The notes beneath the pieces are model-generated. The model did not search any database, had not been told where the DNA came from, and saw only the letters and a list, made by a program, of their open reading frames with translations. 64,000 nucleotides of DNA. Origin: CAVZCK01 sp963798805 (GTDB lineage Bacteria > Pseudomonadota > Alphaproteobacteria > Rhizobiales > Rhodomicrobiaceae). The DNA lies in contig CAWCVC010000015.1 of NCBI GenBank assembly GCA_963798805.1, positions 62,001-126,000 on the forward strand, in the 5' to 3' direction. A program made the position numbers and the translations under genes. Positions 16,800 to 24,163 of the stretch are shown here, piece after piece; the first letter of the stretch is position 1; each line of letters opens with the position of its first letter.

Positions 16800-17286
16800 A
16801 CGCGAAATATATATGTAGCAGGCCGCCAAATGTCATTGTGTTTGCTATGTCGTCAGCAACACAGCGAATATCTTCTAAGCACAGATTTATATGGTTTACT
16901 TTTTTTGGATCGTTTCTGGATGCCTTCATAAAGCTAAGTGACGCGTTATCGTTTGGCTTGCTACTCATTGAATGCATTAGAAAATTTCTGTTCTCCGTAC
17001 AGATATCGAAACAAGCGGCGTAATGATGAACGTGATCCTTTGTGGTTGGGTCAGATTCATTCTCACCGACGCAGCGCCGAAGCAGTTCTAAGCGTAAGTT
17101 ATTGGAAATATTGGCGATAAGCCATTGTGTTGTCTCGCTGCTGAGCTTGGTGTAGTCCATCAGGAGACAAAACAGAGAAAATTCCATTTGATTGTATAGC
17201 GTGGCCACAACGCCCAGAGCGTGAATGTGCTTAGATTGCCCTATGTCATAGCGTGGCAAGGGCCAGTTATCGGAATCGTCAGTCAT
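16645..17286 (-). CDS. Passenger protein with HEPN-like RNxxxH motif, 213 aa
   Basis: The product starts MTDDSDNWPLPRYDIGQSKH and appears all-alpha, with IHALGVVATLYNQMEFSLF near the start. The segment TENRNFLMHS fits the R-(N)-x3-H (RX4H) catalytic motif of HEPN ribonucleases. I infer a HEPN-like fold; activity is unproven. It is AT-richer than neighbours. Its ATG and the ATG of the 53-residue gene share the palindrome CATG at 17284-17287, so the two genes diverge with no spacer. An upstream in-frame start at 17364 would increase the overlap. Confidence 0.65.
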   Translation of the reverse strand: MTDDSDNWPLPRYDIGQSKHIHALGVVATLYNQMEFSLFCLLMDYTKLSSETTQWLIANISNNLRLELLRRCVGENESDPTTKDHVHHYAACFDICTENRNFLMHSMSSKPNDNASLSFMKASRNDPKKVNHINLCLEDIRCVADDIANTMTFGGLLHIYFAFRDFPQSPEFSEEMRRTYSTLPKRPQLPSKLLKPNSPVPKGGQPRRRSSRG

Positions 17287-17446
17287 GGCAAAGACCTCAA
17301 AAAAAGAAAATGAAGCCGAAGGCGATCCCAAGCGCGGCGATGCGATCCTAAAACGCATGCTCAAGACGCCCCCTAAACCTCACAAGAAGGCTGTTGAGGA
17401 GCGCAAGGCCAAACGGAATGATGATCATCAACCGAAGAAGGGATAG
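17285..17446 (+). CDS. Basic small passenger protein, 53 aa
   Basis: The product starts MAKTSKKENEAEGDPKRGDA and continues with ILKRMLKTPPKPHKK and a Lys/Arg-rich tail. Very basic, no hydrophobic segment; a nucleic-acid contact is conceivable but unproven. From memory, short proteins with the (R/K)ML(K/N)TPPKPHK core are common in rhizobial mobile DNA. It lies back to back with the HEPN-like gene, sharing CATG. Confidence 0.6.
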   Translation: MAKTSKKENEAEGDPKRGDAILKRMLKTPPKPHKKAVEERKAKRNDDHQPKKG

Positions 17447-17468
17447 GCCCGGCATCATAACGAGGGTA

Positions 17469-17915
17469 TTACGGGTGAACGCCGTACCCAGTTACAAATC
17501 CGGCCTTACATCTGCGGCAAGTGTAGCTCTCTCCAACCCTGCCACCCGGTGCCTTGCCTTGCACCTGGAGAAAGGATTTCTTTCCGTCCTCGTAACAATT
17601 TGCACACAACCAATGCGGCTGTTTGGCCGCCTCAGTGTCTGGCTTGGGAACATAGGTAAAAGCACCGAGATCGACCTGTTGAAGCTCGTACTGTTCCTTT
17701 TCTCTTCCCCATGCTTTCAGATCAGCCACTTCTTTTTCAAGATCGCGTACGCGATCAATCAGCGCCGCTTGTTGTTGCTGTGCGGAGAGGATCATTTCTT
17801 GAAGTTCTATGATCGCCCCATTGCGAATGGTGGCGTCATTGATGTCCTTCAATCCCTTCGCAATATCAAACGCGGTCTTGAAGAGGCCGAGGCCCGCAAC
17901 AAATTCGGATGCCAT
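17469..17915 (-). CDS. Coiled-coil protein with C-terminal zinc ribbon, 148 aa
   Basis: The product starts MASEFVAGLGLFKTAFDIAK, has a heptad-like helix at about residues 45-80 (QQQQAALIDRVRDLEKEVAD), and ends in a four-cysteine ribbon: LCANCYEDG and YTCRRCKAGF. The layout suggests a self-associating zinc protein. I know similar hypothetical proteins in alphaproteobacterial mobile regions but no function. It is a passenger on the same strand as the transposase. Confidence 0.65.
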   Translation of the reverse strand: MASEFVAGLGLFKTAFDIAKGLKDINDATIRNGAIIELQEMILSAQQQQAALIDRVRDLEKEVADLKAWGREKEQYELQQVDLGAFTYVPKPDTEAAKQPHWLCANCYEDGKKSFLQVQGKAPGGRVGESYTCRRCKAGFVTGYGVHP

Positions 17916-17969
17916 CTTTATTCTCCGTGCCCTGATTCGTTACAGAGCCAGTTTACACGGAGTCGGAAG

Positions 17970-18001
17970 CCCGATGCGCTCTCCTAACGAGAGCCATCGG
18001 G
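17970..18001 (-). terminator. Strong hairpin downstream of the transposase gene
   Basis: CCCGATG-C-GCTCTC and GAGAGC-CATCGGG pair around a 5-nt loop with one bulged base. It sits 46 nt past the transposase stop, between that gene and the zinc-ribbon gene. No T-run follows on either strand, so its role as a terminator is tentative. Confidence 0.4.
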
Positions 18002-18047
18002 CCTTTGCCTACGTTTGCGCCATTGGAGGAAACGCCTCGCTTTTTGC

Positions 18048-18977
18048 TTAAGCGTTCGCGGTTTGGTCAGTCCGCCGATAGGTGAGGCGTTTTCCAGTGG
18101 CGCCCTTGAGCACGACGCTTGCGCGGTCGAAATCGTCGAAGCCAAGCTTTTCGCGGGTATTCCAGCGAAACGCAAATTCGTCAGCATAGCGCTGCAAATG
18201 CTGCTCAGAGATGGAATGGAACGTTCCGTACACGCCGCGCTTGAGGATGGCGAAAAAGCTCTCAGCGGTGTTCGTATGCCAGAACATGCCGCGCACATAT
18301 TCTTCGGCTGAATGATTGACTGAGCCGTGACCGGAGAATTCCTTGCCGACGCCTTTGTAGGCCGCAGCTTCGTCAGTCATCAGGTAGGATTTGCGGTTGG
18401 CCTGAGTGACAAGCGTTTCGCGTAAGGTCTTCGCAGTGACATCAGCGACGTGCTTGGCGCGCATCTCGCCGTCGCGTTCGACCAACGCAACAACGGCGTG
18501 CTTCTTCGGCTCCGGCTTGCCTTTGTGGACATTCTTCTTTTTGCCGCCGACGAAGGTTTCGTCCGCTTCGACAACTTTGTTCGCGCCGCCGATGCCGCCA
18601 GAGGGCACTTCTTCACGCATGGCCTCTCTAAGCCGCATGGTCATGAACCAAGCCGTTTTGTAGCTCACGGCGAGCATGCGCTCGATCTGCTTGGATGAAA
18701 CGCCTTTCTTGCTTGCGCCCATGAGATGCGCGGCGAGAACCCATTTATGCAGCTTGATCTTGGAGCGCTCGAAAACGGTTCCGACCGTCACAGAGAACTG
18801 CTCACGGCAATCGTTGCACTGATAGACGCCTTTGCGATGCGCCTTGCCTTTCAAGGCCGTCGCATCAACAGAACCACAGTGAGGGCACACCGGACCATCT
18901 GGCCATATCTGGCTTTCCAGATGCTCGCGTGCCGCGTCTTCATCGTGGTAGATCTTATTGGTGAGATCAATGGACAT
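18048..18977 (-). CDS. IS1595-family transposase
   Basis: The 309-residue protein has an N-terminal zinc ribbon (CPHCGS and YQCNDCREQF), a helical DNA-binding part (KLHKWVLAAHLMGASKKGVS), and an ISXO2-like DDE core: VVEADETFVGGKKKN, YLMTDEAAAYKGVG, and the third acidic/Asn region in NTAESFFAILKRGVYGTFH. It looks intact. It catalyses movement of the 16567-19260 element. A companion ORF lies 2 nt upstream. Confidence 0.95.
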   Translation of the reverse strand: MSIDLTNKIYHDEDAAREHLESQIWPDGPVCPHCGSVDATALKGKAHRKGVYQCNDCREQFSVTVGTVFERSKIKLHKWVLAAHLMGASKKGVSSKQIERMLAVSYKTAWFMTMRLREAMREEVPSGGIGGANKVVEADETFVGGKKKNVHKGKPEPKKHAVVALVERDGEMRAKHVADVTAKTLRETLVTQANRKSYLMTDEAAAYKGVGKEFSGHGSVNHSAEEYVRGMFWHTNTAESFFAILKRGVYGTFHSISEQHLQRYADEFAFRWNTREKLGFDDFDRASVVLKGATGKRLTYRRTDQTANA

Positions 18978-18979
18978 GA

Positions 18980-19198
18980 CTAATTTTCCGTCCGACGAAC
19001 AGTTCCGTCGTGCAGTTGCTCGCGTGCGTGCTCAATATGCCGGGACAGCTTTTCGAGTCCGTGTATGGCCATCTCGACATGAAGATGATCGCCGTTCTCT
19101 AAAACGAATGTTACGTAAGCTATTTCGTTTTCTAGATCGGCGTCCGCCCCAAGCGGAACTGCTCGAATAACGGTAATTTCTGGCGTACGTTTGGGCAT
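18980..19198 (-). CDS. Transposase companion ORF, 72 aa
   Basis: The product starts MPKRTPEITVIRAVPLGADA, continues with ENEIAYVTFVLENGDHLHVE, and ends in a helix. Only 2 nt separate its stop from the transposase start, so it is very likely co-transcribed. Function unknown; it is the promoter-proximal gene of the transposon. Confidence 0.65.
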   Translation of the reverse strand: MPKRTPEITVIRAVPLGADADLENEIAYVTFVLENGDHLHVEMAIHGLEKLSRHIEHAREQLHDGTVRRTEN

Positions 19199-19235
19199 GG
19201 CAGTGCTCCTTGACGCTGAGTGTAGGGTTAGAAGC

Positions 19236-19260
19236 CTGCTTTGTCAAGTATATACTTCCC
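19236..19260 (-). repeat. Right terminal inverted repeat
   Basis: On the minus strand this begins GGGAAGTATATACT and ends TGACAAAGCAG, matching the left repeat at 22 of 25 positions. Confidence 0.85.
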
Positions 19261-19268
19261 ACCTGTCT
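19261..19268. repeat. Target-site duplication, right copy
   Basis: ACCTGTCT follows the right inverted repeat and is identical to 16559-16566. Confidence 0.85.
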
Positions 19269-19343
19269 CATCGTCAAAATGACCGTAATGACCAAGGTCA
19301 ATAAGGTCATAATGAGACCATAGAAATTACCGTTAAACATCAA
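19261..19343 (-). pseudogene. 5' fragment of the interrupted small membrane-protein gene
   Basis: The reading frame starts at ATG 19343 after a strong ribosome site (AGGAGGAA) and encodes MMFNGNFYGLIMTLLTLVIT plus eight further residues, a membrane helix, before the transposon breaks it at codon RQV. The remaining 48 codons are at 16411-16566. The original product was a 76-residue single-pass membrane protein of unknown function. Confidence 0.75.
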
Positions 19344-19630
19344 TTCCTCCTATCCCCACTGCAATAGAATGGTCTAACGCTTGGAAAGCGGTAATTCGTC
19401 TTGGCCTTTGAAGCAAGTCCGCCTTTCAGGCCAACTTCCTGCGTTTCGACTTCCAAGTCCTATTGCTCATGACTTGATAGTATGCACAAAAATGCTTCAA
19501 AGATATCAAAATGACTTATCCGGGGGCGAAAGCTTATGAAAGTTCTAATTTAGCGACAAACTTTCGGAATTCAGGGTTATACTCACAAAGAGCAAAACGG
19601 GCCGTAGCGATCTCGGCTTCTGGAGAGAAT

Positions 19631-19836
19631 GTGGATCGTGGGATCCCTGCCCATCTTCGCCGTTCTTATAGCGGGTGTCCTGCAGTCTATTGCTCAGCAA
19701 CCGCGACCTGCTAATTATCGGAAAGACGGTATCGCCCGAGCTTCTCGCAGAGGTAAGGCAAAAAATCGGAAACGACGAATTCGCAGTTAGGCTTAGCCGT
19801 GATTTTCTTGAGGGACTGGGCTTCTTGGCGTGCTGA
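19631..19836 (+). pseudogene. Frameshifted copy of the small-protein family at 20058
   Basis: The first frame reads GIPAHLRRSYSGCPAVY; after about 19691 the similarity continues in another frame as LSNRDLLIIGKTVSPELLAE and then RQKIGNDEFAVRLSRDFLEG, ending at TGA 19834. It aligns residue by residue with the intact gene at 20058-20282 (TPAHLRCMPANCPAVF, LSDGNLLIIGK). One base is missing between the two halves (TATTG in place of an inferred TATTTG). The flanks (19344-19630 and 19837-20057) hold nothing I can support. Confidence 0.65.
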
Positions 19837-20057
19837 CTGGGAATAGCGCGTCGCTCAAGACCTTAAATGCAAGCATTTTATGAAAATCCTTTCATTCTAT
19901 TCACGTCGGAACAAGATGTTTTTACCTTATATTGGTCGCGCTGTTGCCTATTTAGAACAGATATGCCGAATCTCCATCGTTCTTAAGTTCCCCCGCTTTT
20001 GTGAAGATAGAATCCATGATCTAAGGCTAAGCGCGATTGCAGCCGGGGGAGAGCCAA

Positions 20058-20282
20058 ATGCCCAAAAAAACCTTTATAAATGAAGAGATTACGCCTGCCC
20101 ATCTTCGTTGCATGCCTGCCAATTGTCCTGCAGTTTTTACGCTAAGCGATGGCAATCTTCTCATAATAGGAAAAAAGTTACCCGCAGACATATATCAGCA
20201 GGTCAAAGGAAAGATTTCTGATGACGAATTTGCTATCATGTTAAGCCCAGAATTCTTTCGAGATCTTCCGGTCTCCTTTTAA
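20058..20282 (+). CDS. Small hypothetical protein, 74 aa (CPAVF...LLIIGK family)
   Basis: The product starts MPKKTFINEEITPAHLRCMP, with CPAVFTLSDGNLLIIGKKLP and a C-terminal ISDDEFAIMLSPEFFRDL. A good ribosome site (GGGGGA) precedes ATG 20058. From memory, similar short proteins with CPAV(F/Y)...G..(L/V)IIGK occur in many bacteria next to regulators; function is unknown. Its broken relative lies 220 nt upstream, suggesting tandem duplication and decay. It is 135 nt upstream of the 509-residue gene on the same strand. Confidence 0.65.
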   Translation: MPKKTFINEEITPAHLRCMPANCPAVFTLSDGNLLIIGKKLPADIYQQVKGKISDDEFAIMLSPEFFRDLPVSF

Positions 20283-20416
20283 TTTTACTTTTTATCTTGA
20301 GAATAGAGCCATGTTGGGTTGCATTGCAGCCAAGCCGCATTCCAAGCTTGTGACCAGATCCCTTAACCGGTATAATTTTAGATTGGGCTAAACTCCAGTC
20401 TAAAGCAGACATATCA

Positions 20417-21946
20417 GTGTATGAGCCTCTACAACAGCTTGAAGAAATAAATACCAAGTGTCGAATACAATTAACAAAAACCTTAGCCACATGCCACAAC
20501 GTTCGGATCGTTGCCGGGCGAGGTGAAGAAGCGCAAACCGAATGCCGAGGGCTGGCCTTTTTTTTTGCATTCGATCCTTGGGAAACCTGTTTGAGATGTC
20601 CCCCCGGTTCAGCACGTTTTTTTGATGCTGCTGAGAAGAGTGGTCTGCTTTCGACTGAAGACGCAACGCATCTGTCGCGAGCGCTTATACGTCACGGGGC
20701 GCAGATGGCGAGAGTATATAATGGTGTGTTCAGTCCGTTTTTTTCCGCCCCGCGTGTAAGGACTATTCTAGATCACGTCAATGAATTGGATCATCTCTCT
20801 GAGTTGGCGCTGGCAATTGGTGGTTCTTGGGCTGATCGATTGTTCGAAACTTGCCCGTTCCCCCTGCTTCCGAAAAGACAGCTCGAAGTTCAATCATTTA
20901 GGCAAATAACAATCGAAGGCGAGATTGAATTCTACTCTCAGTCTCCCTGGCTCGCTTGGGCCGCTGCGCTCGATACTATCTGTATCGGACCATGGGCGGG
21001 TCTTAGCGCTAGGGGGATTATGGCGATGGTGCAAGCTCTGGAACAAAAAGTCGTAAGGCTATCGCCGAATAGAAGCGCTACTGCAGAGGGTGTGCTCGGG
21101 CAACGCGTAGCGCTTCCAATGTTCTCAAGAGGGCTTCAAGGCGTCGTAATCGGACTATTTACGGACGTGCCCAAGGATCAGATGCAGCCGATTTTGACGC
21201 TCCTTCTGCAATTTGGGGAATCATTATCCGATATCTATTCCGACTTGCGGTGGAAGGCTCTTGTTCAGGCGCTTGAGGGCGAACTCAATGAAGAAGAGCT
21301 GGCACGCGAAATAATCAATGTCGTGTCGCCCATAGCGAAGATCATCGTCAGCCGCGAAGGACGTCGAGCTGGCTATAAGATTGGTACGGAAAGTATCTAT
21401 TTGGCGGGCTATGAGCAGATGTCTCCTGAGCAACTTGATGAAAAACGCTCTTGCTACGGATTTTCTGTCGTTGGCTCTAATAGCGCCGAAATCTATATTG
21501 AAACATTGACCGACATCCCACACCTGAACCCCGAATTCACACGCATTCGGCTTGAAAACTCACTCACAAATATTTTTAGCTCGATCTCAATCGTGGCTGA
21601 TGGTCCGGTGCTTCTGTTCGCCGAGATACGCCGATTGCGCGAGGAGTTGGAGGCCAATGTGGAAGAGGACAATGTTTCGCTGGCCAAACTCCGCCAATAT
21701 TATGTGGTTCAGAAGATCGAAAAACACTGGCACAGAGGCGCGGTAAGAGTCACGAACAGCGAAATGAAGAGCTATCTTGAGGGACGAGGCCGTGATGCAA
21801 AGAACGGCTATCAGGTTACCTCCTTTGTCTCGGAGTTCGAGAAGATCTTCACCGACAAGGTCACCATAGCCAAGACGCGGAATGCGCTCTCGCTGTCCTG
21901 GAGCAAATCCGCCTCGACGCCGGGGAATAAATCACCAAATACGTAA
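20417..21946 (+). CDS. Unrecognised protein, 509 aa
   Basis: I do not recognise this protein. It starts at GTG 20417 (MYEPLQQLEEINTKCRIQLT), with no strong ribosome site. The N-terminal 250 residues are rich in aromatic and hydrophobic helices (FFFAFDPWETCLRCPPGS, SPWLAWAAALDTICIGPW). A middle part (LPMFSRGLQGVVIGLFTDVP) resembles a GAF-like sensor in rhythm only. The C-terminus is helical and charged (ELEANVEEDNVSLAKLRQYY). No transmembrane segment or catalytic motif is evident. Base composition is lower in GC than the flanking core. Confidence 0.6.
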   Translation: MYEPLQQLEEINTKCRIQLTKTLATCHNVRIVAGRGEEAQTECRGLAFFFAFDPWETCLRCPPGSARFFDAAEKSGLLSTEDATHLSRALIRHGAQMARVYNGVFSPFFSAPRVRTILDHVNELDHLSELALAIGGSWADRLFETCPFPLLPKRQLEVQSFRQITIEGEIEFYSQSPWLAWAAALDTICIGPWAGLSARGIMAMVQALEQKVVRLSPNRSATAEGVLGQRVALPMFSRGLQGVVIGLFTDVPKDQMQPILTLLLQFGESLSDIYSDLRWKALVQALEGELNEEELAREIINVVSPIAKIIVSREGRRAGYKIGTESIYLAGYEQMSPEQLDEKRSCYGFSVVGSNSAEIYIETLTDIPHLNPEFTRIRLENSLTNIFSSISIVADGPVLLFAEIRRLREELEANVEEDNVSLAKLRQYYVVQKIEKHWHRGAVRVTNSEMKSYLEGRGRDAKNGYQVTSFVSEFEKIFTDKVTIAKTRNALSLSWSKSASTPGNKSPNT

Positions 21947-22098
21947 AACACCGAATTCACAGCGCAACGCTTCTCGTGTATGGTCTTGGCATGATCGGAA
22001 AAGTGGGTCGGTGACCGGCGCTCCTCGGAAGGGGATCGGGCGGCGGTTTTGGCGTTCTGTTACTGCCGAGTGGGGCCGCTGAGCCTGCAGCCTCTCAG

Positions 22099-22713
22099 TT
22101 GCCGCTGTCCCTGGCTGGAGCCGTCGAGGTCGCGACCTGCACGCTCGCATCCCCGGCGCAAAGCGTTCAATCGAAAAAGCAGACATTGGCATCCGATAAT
22201 GATATCGGCTGCGGGCCCGACTGGGACGCGGTCGCGCATGATTATGCGGCGGGCGCGCTCACGGTCGATGAGATCTGCGCGCTTCATTCCGTGGACCGGC
22301 GGACGCTGTACGACCGTGCGAGACGCGCAGGCTGGGAGCTGCGCTCGCCGGTGATCGCGGCGGCGACGCGGAAGGCGATCGGGGCACGGAAGCGCAAGGT
22401 CGACCTGTCGCAGCGGCTGCTCACCCTGCTGGAGCGGAAGATGAGCGAGTTCGAGACGCGCATCGCCGACGGCCCGGCCTCAGCAGCCGATAGCGAACGC
22501 GACGCTCGCACGCTCAACACGCTGGTCCGGCTCTTCGAGAAGCTCAAAGGCTTCGGCAACGCCAACGCCGCCGGCGGTCGCAACAGCAGGGGCGCCGTAG
22601 CCCTCACCGCGACCAACGCCGCCCCTTCCGCAAAGGACATGCATGACGCGGACCGCCTCCGCAACGAGTTTGCGCGCCGGCTTGACAAGCTGCGCGGCAA
22701 TATCGGCGGTTGA
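22099..22713 (+). CDS. GTA small terminase-like protein
   Basis: The 204-residue protein has a DNA-binding helix-turn-helix in the middle: AAGALTVDEICALHSVDRRT then LYDRARRAGWELRSP, followed by a helical oligomerisation region and a basic C-terminus. This is the pattern of small terminase subunits and of the first gene in RcGTA-like clusters. The start is taken as TTG 22099; a later start is possible. It overlaps the large terminase gene by 71 nt. Confidence 0.7.
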   Translation: MPLSLAGAVEVATCTLASPAQSVQSKKQTLASDNDIGCGPDWDAVAHDYAAGALTVDEICALHSVDRRTLYDRARRAGWELRSPVIAAATRKAIGARKRKVDLSQRLLTLLERKMSEFETRIADGPASAADSERDARTLNTLVRLFEKLKGFGNANAAGGRNSRGAVALTATNAAPSAKDMHDADRLRNEFARRLDKLRGNIGG

Positions 22714-24079
22714 GCGGTTCACGCGCGACCTGAGCGCCCCGGAGGCCGAATTCCTCCTGCATGACTGGCAGCTCTGGGCGCGCGACGACCAGCTCCCGCC
22801 CCTCCTCTCGCAAGGCGAGAACCCCTGGACCACATGGCTCATTCTCGGCGGACGCGGCGCGGGCAAGACGCGCGCCGGCGCCGAATGGGTGCGCGGCCTG
22901 GCGCTCGGCATCCCGCCTTTCGCCGACAGCCCGGTCGAGCGCATCGCCCTGGTCGGCGAATCGCTGACCGACGCCCGCGCGGTGATGATCGACGGCCCGT
23001 CCGGGCTCCTCGCCATCCACCCGCCCGGCGAACGCCCGACCTACAACGCCTCGCGCCGCGAGCTGAGCTGGCCGAACGGCGCGGTGGCGCAGCTGTTCTC
23101 GGCCGACGATCCGGAGTCGCTGCGCGGCCCGCAATTCGGCGCGGCCTGGGCGGACGAGCTGGCCAAATGGCGCTATGCCGAGCGCGCCTGGGACATGCTG
23201 CAATTCTGCCTGCGCCTGGGCGAGCGCCCGCGTCAGGCGGTGACGACCACGCCGCGCCCGATCCCGCTCCTGAAGCGTCTCATTGCCGACCCGCGCGTCG
23301 CCATCAGCCGCGCCCGCACGGAAGCGAACGCCGCCAATCTGGCGCCATCATTCCTCGACGCCGTGGTCGGCCGCTATCAGGGCACCCGGCTCGGCCGGCA
23401 GGAGCTCGACGGCGAGCTGATCGACGACCGGCCGGACGCGCTCTGGCAGCGCGAGATCATCGAGCGCTCGCGCGTCAGCGATGCCCCGCCGCTCGAGCGC
23501 ATCGTCGTCGCGGTCGACCCGCCGGTGACAAGCGGCGCGCGGGCGGACGCCTGCGGCATCGTCGCGGCGGGCCTCGCCGAGGACGGCCGCGCCTATGTGC
23601 TCGCCGACGCCACGGTGCAAGGCGTGCAGCCGCTCGACTGGGCGCTCGCCGCCATCAGCCTCTATGAGAGCCTCGAAGCCGATTGCATCGTCGCCGAGGT
23701 CAATCAGGGCGGCGAGCTGGTCGCCGAGATGCTGCGCCAGGTGCCGCCGCTCGCGCAATCCGGAAAACACCGGAGCGGTGAGAATGCGGATCAGGCCGGC
23801 TCACCGGCGAAATGGCGCACGGGCCGGCACGTGCCGGTGCGCATGGTGCGCGCGACGCGCGGTAAATATCTGCGCGCCGGACCGGTCGCCGCCCTCTATC
23901 GGCGCGGCCTGGTGTTCCATGCCGGCGTCTGGCCGGAGCTGGAGGACCAGATGTGCGACTTCGGCCAGGGCGGCCTGTCCGACGGCCGCAGCCCGGACCG
24001 GCTGGACGCACTGGTGTGGGCATTGACGGAGCTGATGCTGTGCGAGAGGGTGGAGCCGCGGATACGCAGCTTGTTTTGA
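22643..24079 (+). CDS. GTA large terminase (TerL)
   Basis: The 478-residue packaging motor has Walker A GGRGAGKTRAGAEWVR, a Walker B region (QFGAAWADELAKWRY), the coupling motif TTTPRPIPLLKRL, and a C-terminal nuclease domain beginning IVVAVDPPVTSGARADACGI. It corresponds to RcGTA gene 2, which fills capsids with host DNA without sequence specificity. Both ATPase and nuclease motifs look intact. Confidence 0.92.
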   Translation: MTRTASATSLRAGLTSCAAISAVERFTRDLSAPEAEFLLHDWQLWARDDQLPPLLSQGENPWTTWLILGGRGAGKTRAGAEWVRGLALGIPPFADSPVERIALVGESLTDARAVMIDGPSGLLAIHPPGERPTYNASRRELSWPNGAVAQLFSADDPESLRGPQFGAAWADELAKWRYAERAWDMLQFCLRLGERPRQAVTTTPRPIPLLKRLIADPRVAISRARTEANAANLAPSFLDAVVGRYQGTRLGRQELDGELIDDRPDALWQREIIERSRVSDAPPLERIVVAVDPPVTSGARADACGIVAAGLAEDGRAYVLADATVQGVQPLDWALAAISLYESLEADCIVAEVNQGGELVAEMLRQVPPLAQSGKHRSGENADQAGSPAKWRTGRHVPVRMVRATRGKYLRAGPVAALYRRGLVFHAGVWPELEDQMCDFGQGGLSDGRSPDRLDALVWALTELMLCERVEPRIRSLF

Positions 24080-24163
24080 CTGAGCCGGACGACGCCCGAG
24101 TCGCTTTCGCGCCCAGATTGCGCCTTAATGTCCTGCCCGCAAGCCATAGGGCTGGGAGACGGA

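Larger units (their letters stand above)
16567..19260 (-). mobile_element. IS1595-family transposon with passenger genes (2694 bp)
   Basis: The element is bounded by 25-bp inverted repeats (16567-16591 and 19236-19260, 22 of 25 matching, outer bases GGGA and inner TGACAAAGCAG) and flanked by the 8-bp direct repeat ACCTGTCT. It holds an intact DDE transposase, a companion ORF, and four further ORFs on both strands. Both the 8-bp duplication and passenger genes are known features of this family. Clean ends, intact transposase and rejoinable target gene point to a recent insertion. Confidence 0.85.

Noticed and set aside
19032..19343. A 103-codon minus-strand ORF
   Set aside because: It reads from the interrupted gene through the right inverted repeat into the element; only the part before 19261 is natural.
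19511..19714. A 67-codon ORF ending CPAVYCSATATC
   Set aside because: Its end is the first half of the frameshifted small-protein copy; the upstream codons show no similarity.
19880..20083. A 67-codon ORF overlapping the 74-aa gene start
   Set aside because: No family resemblance, and it conflicts with the well-supported start at 20058.
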